Shown piece by piece: positions 7,342-14,486 of a stretch of 38,313 nucleotides of DNA (the stretch's first letter is position 1; every line of letters begins with the position of its first letter). Below the pieces are notes generated by a model. It did not search any database. It saw only the letters and a list, made by a program, of their open reading frames with translations, and had not been told where the DNA came from. The stretch is from the IMG/VR virus record IMGVR_UViG_3300042471_000537, positions 1 through 38,313 of that record. One strand, 5' to 3'. This DNA is from a virus. The position numbers and the translations under genes were made by a program.

Positions 7342-7584
7342 ATGACTGCAACTTTAATTTTCTCAGACTGTCTACATCTTCATTGGGCATTAAGCGTTAT
7401 TGCTTACTCAGAACTAAATGACAGATACGAATTCAACTTTTCATTTGAAGAGCACGGCAAAGAGTTATTTATAACTACTTTCAACACTGTATCACACTTA
7501 GAAATGCAAAACCTTTGTGACGATTTACATCTTGAATTTTCTGAGCACGAGCTTGAATTTATTGACTTTACTATTAATCAATAA
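7342..7584 (+). CDS. Small acidic early protein (80 aa)
   Basis: ATG 7342 follows a long A/C-rich leader after the copy-3 promoter. The protein is acidic, rich in Glu, His and Phe (YEFNFSFEEHGKELF, then SEHELEFIDF), and has no membrane segment. The ending HLEMQNLCDDLHLEF...ELEFIDF lines up loosely with YERQEITLELIAIL...KLSQFQI of the gene at 9000, suggesting distant paralogues. I recognise no named family. Small acidic early proteins of phages often target host enzymes, but that is inference only. Confidence 0.75.
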   Translation: MTATLIFSDCLHLHWALSVIAYSELNDRYEFNFSFEEHGKELFITTFNTVSHLEMQNLCDDLHLEFSEHELEFIDFTINQ

Positions 7585-7607
7585 AAAAACTAAAAAAAAA
7601 TAGCATA

Positions 7608-7766
7608 ATGAAAGCAGAATTGACAAAATCTGAACAGGCTATAGCTAAAGCTACCTATGAATTTTACATCCGTAATGGATTTACAGAGGAAAGAGCTTGG
7701 ATGAATGCTCTAACTAAATTAGATCAAGTTCGCAGAATGTCTAAGAGTCTAAAGTTTAAGCACTAA
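7608..7766 (+). CDS. Small basic early protein (52 aa)
   Basis: ATG 7608 follows an A-rich stretch, 23 bp after the preceding stop, in the same transcription unit. The protein is helical and basic at its end (QVRRMSKSLKFKH), with a central FYIRNGFTEERAWMNAL that looks like a helix-loop-helix. No known family. The frame is short, but spacing, codon use and the good A-rich start region support it as a gene. Confidence 0.65.
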   Translation: MKAELTKSEQAIAKATYEFYIRNGFTEERAWMNALTKLDQVRRMSKSLKFKH

Positions 7767-7772
7767 AGGATT

Positions 7773-7991
7773 ATGAGTAAGCTAACTGCACAACAGATCG
7801 CAAACGAGTTAAGAAATGGAGCAATCCTAAGGAGGGTATACGGGGTATATTCATATTGGGTACTCGATCTACCTTCCGGAGCGAAAATATACTCTTTAAG
7901 GAAAGGTGCTCCCGAAGCAGCTAAAAGTCAAATTGAATACATAATTATAGAGCAAGAAAAACTTGGTTTCTCTCTTAAGGCAAAAATCTAA
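7773..7991 (+). CDS. Small early protein (72 aa)
   Basis: ATG 7773 lies 6 bp after the previous stop. The protein starts with a helix (TAQQIANELRNG) and continues in short strands (VYSYWVLDLPSGAKIYSLRKG), ending in a helix rich in Ile, Glu and Lys. It looks like a compact alpha/beta domain and is not recognised. It is the third gene behind the copy-3 promoter. Confidence 0.72.
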   Translation: MSKLTAQQIANELRNGAILRRVYGVYSYWVLDLPSGAKIYSLRKGAPEAAKSQIEYIIIEQEKLGFSLKAKI

Positions 7992-8010
7992 ACTTAAAAC
8001 AATAAGTACT

Positions 8011-8265
8011 ATGGAGACAACGAATAACAAAATAGACAAGTTAGAGGCGTTGGCCGAACTTGTTAACGCTATCAGAGAAACTGTAGCAGATATCGAAAGT
8101 AAGCCGGAGGTCTACAAAGGCCACTACATAGAATATGTAGACCTGCTAAACACCCTTAGGATAAAGTTTCCTAAAGTCGATCTTCGAGTTTGGGATCAGA
8201 TAATAACAAAGGCCGGAGCTAATCAATACGGCCTAAACCAAGCGATAAACCTACTAAGGTTTTAG
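8011..8265 (+). CDS. Small helical early protein (84 aa)
   Basis: ATG 8011 is chosen over an upstream TTG at 7963 that overlaps the previous gene. The sequence around the start (agtactATGGAGACAACG) resembles that of other early genes. The protein begins METTNNKIDKLEALAELV and is almost wholly helical, with a probable coiled coil in the first third. No recognised family. It ends the operon and a terminator follows at 8287. Confidence 0.75.
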   Translation: METTNNKIDKLEALAELVNAIRETVADIESKPEVYKGHYIEYVDLLNTLRIKFPKVDLRVWDQIITKAGANQYGLNQAINLLRF

Positions 8266-8286
8266 CAGGATACGACAGTAATTAAT

Positions 8287-8316
8287 ATAGGATGCGAAAG
8301 TCTCCTATTTTTTTTG
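8287..8316 (+). terminator. Terminator
   Basis: ATAGGA 8287-8292 pairs with TCCTAT 8303-8308, followed by an unbroken T run to about 8315. Confidence 0.75.
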
Positions 8317-8335
8317 ATCTTTTTTTTTGAAAAAG

Positions 8336-8366
8336 TTTGCATAATTAAAAAGTCTTTATACATTTG
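8336..8366 (+). promoter_or_regulatory. Promoter, early type (copy 4)
   Basis: TTTG 8336-8339 in TTGAAAAAGTTTGC, 19-bp spacer, TACATTTG 8359-8366, then a leader with CAAACAAAACAACTAAGCACT just before the ATG at 8389. Confidence 0.85.
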
Positions 8367-8388
8367 TCAAACAAAACAACTAAGCACT

Positions 8389-8625
8389 ATGGAAACTACT
8401 TCAAACAAGAAAAACTCAAACAATTACATCGTAAGACTTAAAGAGGAAAACGATCTATACAGAGAACAATTAATTAGCTTCGAAGATAGGCTACAGGATT
8501 TCTTAATCCACCTTTCATCGAGCAAGTTTCAAGGCTTCGATAATAGCTACATAAATGTAGACGACGTAAAAAGGTTTATAGTAGAGCTCAGAAACGATAT
8601 GCGCTATACCGTAGCTACGATCTAA
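8389..8625 (+). CDS. Small coiled-coil early protein (78 aa)
   Basis: Start ATG 8389 after the copy-4 promoter. A TTG at 8314 lies upstream of the promoter and is rejected. It begins METTSNKKNS, then YIVRLKEENDLYREQLISFE, a probable short coiled coil, and a C-terminal helix (DVKRFIVELRNDM). Not recognised. The next gene begins immediately after its stop. Confidence 0.75.
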   Translation: METTSNKKNSNNYIVRLKEENDLYREQLISFEDRLQDFLIHLSSSKFQGFDNSYINVDDVKRFIVELRNDMRYTVATI

Positions 8626-8916
8626 ATGCAGAAAGGATTATTTTTAAGTCCCTTAGAACGAGAGAAAGTTCTAAGGGAAACTTTACAGACCTATAAGTCT
8701 TTTTTTATTAAGGTTGAAAGTTTATCCGGAACGTACTTTATTTATGAGGAAGTCCTTATAAATCTAGAACCGTATTACTCCGAACTATCGCACATTGTAA
8801 CAGAAGCCTATGTATTAAACTGTCAGCACTACCTTTCAGACGAAACTCTATATAAGAGGCTTAATTGGGAGCAGTACCATTTAATCTTAAAAAATTGTGC
8901 GGCCTATGAATTTTAA
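8626..8916 (+). CDS. Hypothetical early protein (96 aa)
   Basis: It starts directly after the preceding stop (TAA ATG). It has a helical, aromatic-rich sequence with Tyr and Leu throughout (TLQTYKSFFIKVESL, YLSDETLYKRLNWEQYHL). No membrane segment or known motif is seen. Second and last gene of the copy-4 unit. Confidence 0.72.
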   Translation: MQKGLFLSPLEREKVLRETLQTYKSFFIKVESLSGTYFIYEEVLINLEPYYSELSHIVTEAYVLNCQHYLSDETLYKRLNWEQYHLILKNCAAYEF

Positions 8917-8937
8917 CAAAAAATATTTTTGAAAAAG

Positions 8938-8968
8938 TTTGCAAAACTAAAAAGTCTTTCTATCTTTG
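8938..8968 (+). promoter_or_regulatory. Promoter, early type (copy 5)
   Basis: TTTG 8938-8941 in TTGAAAAAGTTTGC, 19-bp spacer, TATCTTTG 8961-8968, A-rich leader to the ATG at 9000. Confidence 0.85.
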
Positions 8969-8999
8969 TCAGACAAAACAACTAAAAAAAACAATAAAA

Positions 9000-9227
9000 A
9001 TGGACTCAATTATCATCGAATCATCTTTGGCAGAAGCGTTAAAACTACAAAACGCAATAATCGACTCGAATTTAGCAAAAATATTTATGGCCGAAATTGA
9101 ACAGTCTGCATCAGACGTTTGGGTATTAAATTTCGAATCTTTATCAGACTATGAAAGACAAGAGATAACCTTAGAGTTAATCGCAATCTTAACATCTTAT
9201 AAATTATCTCAATTTCAAATACTATAA
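9000..9227 (+). CDS. Small acidic early protein (75 aa), possible paralogue of the gene at 7342
   Basis: First gene behind the copy-5 promoter. The protein is acidic and helical (SLAEALKLQNAIIDSNLAKI, then SLSDYERQEITLELIAILTS). The second half aligns loosely with the end of the protein at 7342, sharing the spacing of hydrophobic residues and a final L-x-x-F-x-I/F. No named family. The paralogy is inferred by eye and weak. Confidence 0.73.
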   Translation: MDSIIIESSLAEALKLQNAIIDSNLAKIFMAEIEQSASDVWVLNFESLSDYERQEITLELIAILTSYKLSQFQIL

Positions 9228-9228
9228 T

Positions 9229-9477
9229 ATGAGACGTTCATCGCAGGAGTACACAATCGAGATCACTTTAGAGGAAGTTGATCTAATAGTCGAATATAAC
9301 TACGAAGCTTTCGATAGATACGAATACGAGTTAACCGGATACCGGGGCGGCATCGAGATCGAGAGTGTAAGGGTATCAGATAAGCAGGTAGATATTACAG
9401 GCCTGTTAACGAGAAAAGATATCTACAGTATTATAGAGGAAAAAGTACTAGAAACACACGAAAACGTCTATGAATAG
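9229..9477 (+). CDS. Small conserved phage protein (82 aa)
   Basis: ATG 9229, one base after the previous stop. The sequence EYTIEITLEEVDLIVEYNYE, then YRGGIEIESVRVSDKQVDIT and GLLTRKDIYSIIEEKVLE, resembles small proteins common in many phages and mobile elements with a final ...xVDITxLLxxxDIxxIEExxL pattern. The role of that family is not known to me. It overlaps the next gene by 8 bp. Confidence 0.78.
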   Translation: MRRSSQEYTIEITLEEVDLIVEYNYEAFDRYEYELTGYRGGIEIESVRVSDKQVDITGLLTRKDIYSIIEEKVLETHENVYE

Positions 9478-9667
9478 CGAAAATAAAAGATACGTAGTAA
9501 CTTTACAGTTTTACGTATGGAGCGACTCAGATACAGGAGCTATCTTAGAGGGTAAGCGTATCGCAGTAGAACTAGATACTAAGTTTGATAACAAGGCCGG
9601 AATGGTAGAAGTACACGAACAAAAATGGGGAACATTAAGCAGCAGCAGGATATATCCGGAAAGTTAG
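9470..9667 (+). CDS. Small early protein (65 aa)
   Basis: ATG 9470 overlaps the previous gene by 8 bp. Mainly beta strands are likely (KRYVVTLQFYVWSDSDTG, RIAVELDTKFD). Not recognised. Its end overlaps the next gene by 43 bp in another frame, so one of the two boundaries may be off, but both frames have neighbour-like codon use. Confidence 0.65.
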   Translation: MNSENKRYVVTLQFYVWSDSDTGAILEGKRIAVELDTKFDNKAGMVEVHEQKWGTLSSSRIYPES

Positions 9668-9891
9668 TAGAGTTTATTCGAGAACACCGGATTGAAATAG
9701 ATAGGCCTTTTAAGGTAGTAGCTAGAACATACATAGATCCGGATAAGAGTCGAATAGCACTTTATTGGAGGCTTACTACCTTACAGCCCGGATCTACAGC
9801 TTACAGAGCCTATATGAATACGGCAGTAGAGTTGTTAAGAGACTGTAAGAGGAACGGATGTAAGTTTATAAAGGCTTACCCTTTAGATTGA
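9625..9891 (+). CDS. Small basic early protein (88 aa)
   Basis: ATG 9625 inside the end of the previous gene. The protein begins MGNIKQQQDIS and contains KLVEFIREHRIEID and YWRLTTLQPGSTAYRAYMNT, ending with CKRNGCKFIKAY. It has two Cys in CKRNGC. No known family. A later start is possible because no other in-frame ATG lies near the N-terminus except deep in the gene, so 9625 is kept. Last gene of the copy-5 unit. Confidence 0.62.
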   Translation: MGNIKQQQDISGKLVEFIREHRIEIDRPFKVVARTYIDPDKSRIALYWRLTTLQPGSTAYRAYMNTAVELLRDCKRNGCKFIKAYPLD

Positions 9892-9937
9892 CTCTAATAT
9901 TTTTAGCGTCGAAATGTAAACCTTTTCAAATTATCCG

Positions 9938-9945
9938 TATATTTG
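9938..9945 (+). promoter_or_regulatory. Candidate -7 box for a leaderless transcript
   Basis: TATATTTG ends 4 nt before the ATG at 9950. No clear TTTG lies 19-21 bp upstream, so the call rests on the -7 box alone. Confidence 0.45.
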
Positions 9946-9949
9946 CAAG

Positions 9950-10240
9950 ATGAATAGCATAGAACAGTTAGACCGTAAATCCGGCAGCGGTGGAAAGCGT
10001 AGCAATTCGGGGAGAACTCCTAAGTATAGCGAAAAGACCGGGACAATAGCCTTTCGAGTGCCTATTAGTCATATACCACAGATACAGGAACTTGTAGCCA
10101 AGTACCTGTCTAAAGTAAAACTTAAAGCGAACAAAAATGCAAGACGTACTAATAGTACCGTGCTCAATAGAGAGCATCTCGACTCGAAGGGACAAGACCT
10201 TAAAAGTCGTAATAGGAACTCAGGAGCTAAACCCGAATAA
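9950..10240 (+). CDS. Small DNA-binding-like protein (96 aa)
   Basis: The N-terminal half reads RKSGSGGKRSNSGRTPKYSE, followed by TIAFRVPISHIPQIQELVAK. This resembles small phage proteins of the GRPPKYGEKTxTIxxRVPxS type, a strand-helix form reminiscent of ribbon-helix-helix regulators. The last 35 residues are basic and lie in sequence that also encodes the start of the next gene in another frame, an overlap of 104 bp. The DNA-binding role is inferred. Confidence 0.68.
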   Translation: MNSIEQLDRKSGSGGKRSNSGRTPKYSEKTGTIAFRVPISHIPQIQELVAKYLSKVKLKANKNARRTNSTVLNREHLDSKGQDLKSRNRNSGAKPE

Positions 10241-10517
10241 AGTTACAGAGTTAATGACTCAGTGGAGTAACGGATATGGAGTAATGTCCTTTAAGGGTAG
10301 TACTTTTTCAGGTGCAGAAGTTGAGGTCTTAAAAGATATAAAATTAGACGCAGAAGAGTTGGGGGCTAAAACACCGTCTCAGAGATTGCGTTCAAGTCTA
10401 TACGTGCTTTACGAAAGAAATCCGGAGGGATATAAAGAATTTACTTCGTATTATATTGCAGCTATGGAGCGCATAATTTCTATGGTAAGAAAAAAGATCG
10501 AGTCTTTCGATATTTGA
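10137..10517 (+). CDS. Conserved phage protein (126 aa), unknown function
   Basis: It starts MQDVLIVPCSIESISTRRDK, then LKVVIGTQELNPNKVTEL, and has a C-terminal AKTPSQRLRSSLYVLYE region ending in helices. This matches from memory a family frequent in Bacteroidota phages with an IESIxTRxDKT...IGTQEL...KTPSQRLR pattern, and it supports the start at 10137 despite the 104-bp overlap with the gene upstream. No function is known to me. A role in early DNA metabolism would fit the context. Confidence 0.85.
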   Translation: MQDVLIVPCSIESISTRRDKTLKVVIGTQELNPNKVTELMTQWSNGYGVMSFKGSTFSGAEVEVLKDIKLDAEELGAKTPSQRLRSSLYVLYERNPEGYKEFTSYYIAAMERIISMVRKKIESFDI

Positions 10518-10540
10518 AAAAGTTTACGTACGTTTGCGAT

Positions 10541-10933
10541 ATGGAAGATTTTACAAAGCTTTACACAAGGTTAAAGTCCGGACTATGTTTCCCGGTAGAA
10601 GAGTTAAAAGACACTTTTGAAGTATGGGTTTGGAACGAATTAGAACCGTTCGATTTTATAATTCGTTTCTCGCAGGAACAGCTAGAGTTGTTCTCTCAAA
10701 GAACCTTAAAAAGCAAAAATTGGCAACCTAGTGAAGTTGGATTAATTCGAGTAAACGAGGACATAGATCCTGCCGAAAATGAGCCAAGCTTCCTACTCGA
10801 TGTAAATATAGACGGTAAGTTTTTCGGCCTATGCATTAAACAGTCCGAACTAGAAATACTTAAAGTAAACCTTGTTGAACGCAGCTTTTTAATGGAAGCT
10901 ACTAACTTTGCAAACAATATAAGTAACGAATGA
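10541..10933 (+). CDS. Hypothetical protein (130 aa)
   Basis: ATG 10541 is preferred. A TTG at 10514 would extend it by nine residues into the previous stop. A -7-like TACGTTTG (10529-10536) ends 4 nt before the ATG. The protein is acidic with many Phe, Glu and Leu (VWVWNELEPFDFIIRFSQEQ, then LLDVNIDGKFFGLCI). It is soluble and unrecognised. Its stop overlaps the ParB-like gene (ATGA), so it may be the first gene of the ParB/cupin/IbrA cassette. Confidence 0.68.
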   Translation: MEDFTKLYTRLKSGLCFPVEELKDTFEVWVWNELEPFDFIIRFSQEQLELFSQRTLKSKNWQPSEVGLIRVNEDIDPAENEPSFLLDVNIDGKFFGLCIKQSELEILKVNLVERSFLMEATNFANNISNE

Positions 10934-11541
10934 AGATCGAGATCTTAAAAACTTCGGCTATTAAGCCAAATCCAAACAATCCACGTACTATAAGAGACGA
11001 AAAGTTCGAGAAGCTGCTTAAGTCAATAAAGGAATTTCCTGATATGCTTAAGCTACGTCCTATAGTCTTGAATTCAGATAATGTCGTTATAGGAGGTAAT
11101 ATGCGACTTAAAGCCTGTATAGAAGCCGGACTAAAGGAAGTGCCTGTAATTATCGCTAAAGGCCTTACACCGGATCAAGAAAGAGAATTTTCAATTAAGG
11201 ATAATGTATCGAATGGAGATTGGAATTGGGAAGCATTATTACAGGGTTGGAATAGTGCAGAACTTGTAGGTTGGGGCTTCGATAGTTATTCTTTCTCTAC
11301 GGTAGAAACTGTGTTTGGAGGCTTTAAGGAAACCGATCAAGATGATTTAGAGGACAATGTATATGACCTCGACTATACAGACGAACCTAAGATTACAAGC
11401 TCCGGCTTCGTTCGTTTTGATATTATTCTAAAGGAAGAGGACAAAAAGTTTTTAATGTCCCAAATTAATACAGTAAAAAAATTAATGAATAACACTAATG
11501 CGGAAGCCTTAATGCATATCATTAAATTGTACAAAAAATGA
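10930..11541 (+). CDS. ParB-like (ParB/Srx) nuclease-fold protein
   Basis: 203 aa. The N-terminal ParB/sulfiredoxin domain has the typical opening (LKTSAIKPNPNNPRTI), a motif NVVIGGNMRLKACIEAGLKE in place of the GERR box, and VPVIIAKGLTPDQEREFSIKDN. The second half (after residue about 125) is acidic and has no known domain. ParB/Srx folds bind nucleotides and occur in partition, sulfiredoxin and phage proteins with adenylate chemistry. It overlaps the cupin gene by 4 bp, so the two are co-expressed. No parS or ParA is present, so plasmid partition is unlikely. Confidence 0.85.
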   Translation: MKIEILKTSAIKPNPNNPRTIRDEKFEKLLKSIKEFPDMLKLRPIVLNSDNVVIGGNMRLKACIEAGLKEVPVIIAKGLTPDQEREFSIKDNVSNGDWNWEALLQGWNSAELVGWGFDSYSFSTVETVFGGFKETDQDDLEDNVYDLDYTDEPKITSSGFVRFDIILKEEDKKFLMSQINTVKKLMNNTNAEALMHIIKLYKK

Positions 11542-12347
11542 AAACTGAAAACGGATCTTTTATTGTATTCGATAAATCTATTACAGGCCTCCTGTATAAC
11601 GACGAAAGTAATCCGGAGTATCCAATCAGGTATTACAATGTAGTTAACGGAGAAGGTTCAGAGGACTTGTACAAGGAAAACTGTAGTTATTTTGGATATA
11701 TTTACGAAGGTAATGCAGTTTTAGACTCACAAAAAAGACCGTTTCAAGGCCTTACTAACGGTATGTACTTTGCTATATCGGAGGAGTTTAAGTTACACCA
11801 ATATGAGTTAAAAGGCTCTGTAATAATTATAGAGGTACTTAATGATCGTGGGCTATACCCGAACACCTCCTTTAAGTCGATGTACTCTGTAGGAGGCCCA
11901 ATTGAGGACAAAGGCCGTCTTAAATATATCGACGGCTGTACAGATAGTTTACTAATACCTCCGGTTAAAAAAGGGAATCCGTGCTTAAACCACCTTCACT
12001 TTCCTTCCGGTATAGATCAAACTCAACACACTCATCCTTCTCACCGGATAGGTATTGTCGCTAAGGGACACGGGGAATGTATTACTCCTTTCGGTAATAT
12101 GCCTTTAGTAGAGGGTACAATCTTTATTATTAAAGCTTGGGACGGAGTAACTTACTCTACTGCCGAAAACGGTATGGAGTACCCTATTGGCCAACACGCT
12201 TTCAAAACAACGGACTCTAGTATGGACGTTATAGCCTTTCATCCTGACTCGGATTTCGGGGCTACAGATGAAGTGCACCCTATGATTAATCGTACAATCG
12301 TAGACGGTGTTTCCGCTTCATTAATCGACTCGATAAGGACTAAATAA
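11538..12347 (+). CDS. Cupin-domain protein
   Basis: 269 aa. The C-terminal half shows a cupin metal site: His152-Leu-His154 (NHLHFPSG), His164-Thr-His166 (TQHTHPSHR), then GHGECITPFG, EGTIFIIKAWD and a late His-x-Phe (QHAFKTTDSSMDVIAFHP). The N-terminal half could be a degenerate cupin (bicupin). Cupins bind Fe, Mn or Zn and act as dioxygenases, isomerases or binding domains. Its place between ParB-like and IbrA-like genes suggests a joint pathway. The substrate is unknown. Confidence 0.8.
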   Translation: MKTENGSFIVFDKSITGLLYNDESNPEYPIRYYNVVNGEGSEDLYKENCSYFGYIYEGNAVLDSQKRPFQGLTNGMYFAISEEFKLHQYELKGSVIIIEVLNDRGLYPNTSFKSMYSVGGPIEDKGRLKYIDGCTDSLLIPPVKKGNPCLNHLHFPSGIDQTQHTHPSHRIGIVAKGHGECITPFGNMPLVEGTIFIIKAWDGVTYSTAENGMEYPIGQHAFKTTDSSMDVIAFHPDSDFGATDEVHPMINRTIVDGVSASLIDSIRTK

Positions 12348-12371
12348 CTGTAATAGTTTAAGATCAATTAA

Positions 12372-13724
12372 ATGTCAGGAATAAAAAAAAAGGAATACCT
12401 CGAAACAAATGTTTACGAAGAGAGCAAACTTAGGCTAAAGACTCTTTATGAAAACTACGATAAGGTTATAGTCAATTTCTCCGGAGGTAAGGACTCTACT
12501 GCTTTGCTTTATTTAGCTATCGAGGTTGCTAGAGAGATGGATAAATTACCCGTAGAGACTGTTTATGTCGACAATGAAATTGAGGGCACTTTTACAATAG
12601 AATTTATTGAAGCCGTACGTAATATGCCGGAGGTTGATCTTAAGTGGTATTTCTTACCTTTTAGCTTAAGAAACGCAACTTCATTTAATGCACCCTATTG
12701 GTATCCTTGGCATCCGGCTGAAAAAGAATTGTGGTGCAGGGAAATACCGGAGTATGGTTTAACGGAAATGGAAGGGCACAAATTTACCTACGATGAAAAT
12801 TATGTTCATCCGGACGGAGAAAAGTATAAAGCTCTAGGTGTTAAAGAGTCTCAAACCTTTCAAACAATTATTAATCAGTACGCTAGAAACTACGAAAAAA
12901 AAGGATTTACTGTAATTAGCCTTGTAGGCATTAGAGCTCAGGAGTCTATGGTAAGGTACTCTATTATGACTCGAAAAAGGAATGAATGTTATATGTCCGG
13001 AACAGAATCAATTGCCTACCCAATTTATGATTGGTTGGCAAAAGACGTATGGAAGTATGTTAAACAAACCGGACTTCCTTACAATAAGGAGTACGATGAA
13101 TTAAACAAAACTGAGCATTATAATAAATTAGAAAAACAGCGTGTAGGCTCTATTTTCGCAGAAGAGGCTTTAAGGACTTTACACCAATGGAATACGATCT
13201 ATAAAGATTTTTGGCACAAAATACTCGATAGAGCAGAAGGTATAAAAACAGCTTGGAGATATTGCAACGACGGGATCTATACCGGAACTAAAGTCGAAAA
13301 AGAAAAAGACGTTAAGTGGAGTGAATACCTAAAAACAATACTAAATAATATGTCTCCTGAAACTAGAGCTATTGGGATCTCAGCTATGGAGAAAATTATA
13401 ACTTGGCACAAAAATAGAACAGACCACCCTATAGCAGAAAACGAAAGGGAGGCCTGTCCTTTAACAGGAATAAGTTGGGAGTTTCTAGTTAAGATTTCAA
13501 TTCGTGGAGACACTAGAGAAAGGCAATTACAATCAGTTACTAGAGTAGCTGCTAAAGCTCAGGAAAGAAAAGGTATGACTTTCGAGGAAGCGGTAATGAT
13601 TTACGGTAACGAAAAACTTAAAAAACGATTATATGAAAAAGCATTGTCTACCGGACGGACGGGAAATGCCTCTAGAAAAGGTAAGATGGGTAAGGAGGGA
13701 ACTATTAAACCCGAACTCCTATAA
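12372..13724 (+). CDS. IbrA-like PAPS-reductase-family protein (PP-loop, DUF3440-type)
   Basis: 450 aa. The PP-loop SGGKDST is at residues 37-43. A second family motif, GIRAQES...R, lies at 186-195. The C-terminal half fits the DUF3440 extension of IbrA proteins (ACPLTGISWEFLVKISIRGDT). PAPS-reductase-like PP-loop enzymes activate substrates with ATP, and DndC of DNA phosphorothioation is a relative. IbrA usually pairs with a ParB-like IbrB, and the next gene is exactly that, overlapping by 92 bp. The reaction here is unknown. Thiolation or adenylylation of DNA or another substrate is inference. Confidence 0.88.
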   Translation: MSGIKKKEYLETNVYEESKLRLKTLYENYDKVIVNFSGGKDSTALLYLAIEVAREMDKLPVETVYVDNEIEGTFTIEFIEAVRNMPEVDLKWYFLPFSLRNATSFNAPYWYPWHPAEKELWCREIPEYGLTEMEGHKFTYDENYVHPDGEKYKALGVKESQTFQTIINQYARNYEKKGFTVISLVGIRAQESMVRYSIMTRKRNECYMSGTESIAYPIYDWLAKDVWKYVKQTGLPYNKEYDELNKTEHYNKLEKQRVGSIFAEEALRTLHQWNTIYKDFWHKILDRAEGIKTAWRYCNDGIYTGTKVEKEKDVKWSEYLKTILNNMSPETRAIGISAMEKIITWHKNRTDHPIAENEREACPLTGISWEFLVKISIRGDTRERQLQSVTRVAAKAQERKGMTFEEAVMIYGNEKLKKRLYEKALSTGRTGNASRKGKMGKEGTIKPELL

Positions 13725-14157
13725 CCCGAATGCAGTAGCACCTCCGGAGTTAACTCTCTTAAAAACTTCGATCTTAGAGGACGGTTGGACTCAGCCTATT
13801 GTAGTTAATCCGGATATGACAATAGTAGACGGCTTTCATAGATGGACTGTATCCGGTCATAAAGAGATCTACGAACTTACAGATGGGCACGTACCTGTAG
13901 TTACCTTAGAGCCAAAAGACTTTGAACACCAAAAAATGTCTACGATCCGGCACAATCGAGCACGTGGTCGACACGGAGTACTTGAAATGGGACGTATTGT
14001 ACAGTCTATGATAGATAGCGGTATGTCAATAGAAGAGGTAATGAAGCGGTTATCTATGGAAAGGGAAGAGGTTATTCGTATTACGAATTCACAAGGAGTA
14101 CTTGGACATCCTGATATAGAGAAGCCTTATTCTAAAGCTTGGATACCGGAGAAATAA
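13633..14157 (+). CDS. IbrB-like ParB-domain protein
   Basis: 174 aa. The ParB/Srx-type domain has RRELLNPNSYNPNAV, a GWTQPIVV strand and the VDGFHRW motif (residues 65-71), followed by HNRARGRHGVLEMG, which matches IbrB-like proteins paired with IbrA. It overlaps the IbrA-like gene by 92 bp in another frame. A start at ATG 13666 would shorten the overlap to 59 bp, and the core domain starts after either. Function with IbrA is unknown. It probably acts as its partner on a nucleotide or DNA target. Confidence 0.85.
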   Translation: MKKHCLPDGREMPLEKVRWVRRELLNPNSYNPNAVAPPELTLLKTSILEDGWTQPIVVNPDMTIVDGFHRWTVSGHKEIYELTDGHVPVVTLEPKDFEHQKMSTIRHNRARGRHGVLEMGRIVQSMIDSGMSIEEVMKRLSMEREEVIRITNSQGVLGHPDIEKPYSKAWIPEK

Positions 14158-14177
14158 CAGACGAAAAACAGACAATT

Positions 14178-14486
14178 ATGGCCTTTCCGCACGACGGTAA
14201 AAAATTTGAAAAGGGGAAATCCGGAAACCCGGATGGCAGACCTAAATCTCTACCGGATATTAAAGACGTGTTAATAGACGCATTAGGAGAGGAGCAGAAC
14301 GGTGTAACTGCTCTAAAGGCTATAGTATTATCTTTAAGAAATAAAGCTCTTAAAGGAGACGTAAAGAGCTGCTTATCGTTAATTGAAATGTACTATGGCA
14401 AACCTAAACAAACCGTAGAACAAAAGTTTGACTCTAACGAGCCGTTAGTAATCGTCCTAAGCAGCGATAGCTCCGATGAGAGTTAA
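14178..14486 (+). CDS. terS: Terminase small subunit (DUF5681-like)
   Basis: 102 aa from ATG 14178. An ATG at 14139 inside the previous gene is also in frame but gives an unlikely extension. The N-terminus KFEKGKSGNPDGRPKSLP is the DUF5681-like signature found before large terminases. Helices follow (VTALKAIVLSLRNKALKGD, LSLIEMYYGKPKQ). Small terminases bind phage DNA and load it on TerL. It overlaps terL by 11 bp. Confidence 0.82.
   Translation: MAFPHDGKKFEKGKSGNPDGRPKSLPDIKDVLIDALGEEQNGVTALKAIVLSLRNKALKGDVKSCLSLIEMYYGKPKQTVEQKFDSNEPLVIVLSSDSSDES

Noticed and set aside
10511-10536. TTTGAAAAAGTTTAC, like the upstream half of the early promoter
   Set aside because: No TAnnTTTG lies 19 bp downstream and it overlaps coding sequence. 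The nearby TACGTTTG is only 12 bp from a TTTG, so it is not counted as an eighth copy.
10930-11541. Plasmid-type ParB partition system
   Set aside because: No ParA ATPase or parS-like repeats are present, and the neighbours are cupin and IbrA-like genes.
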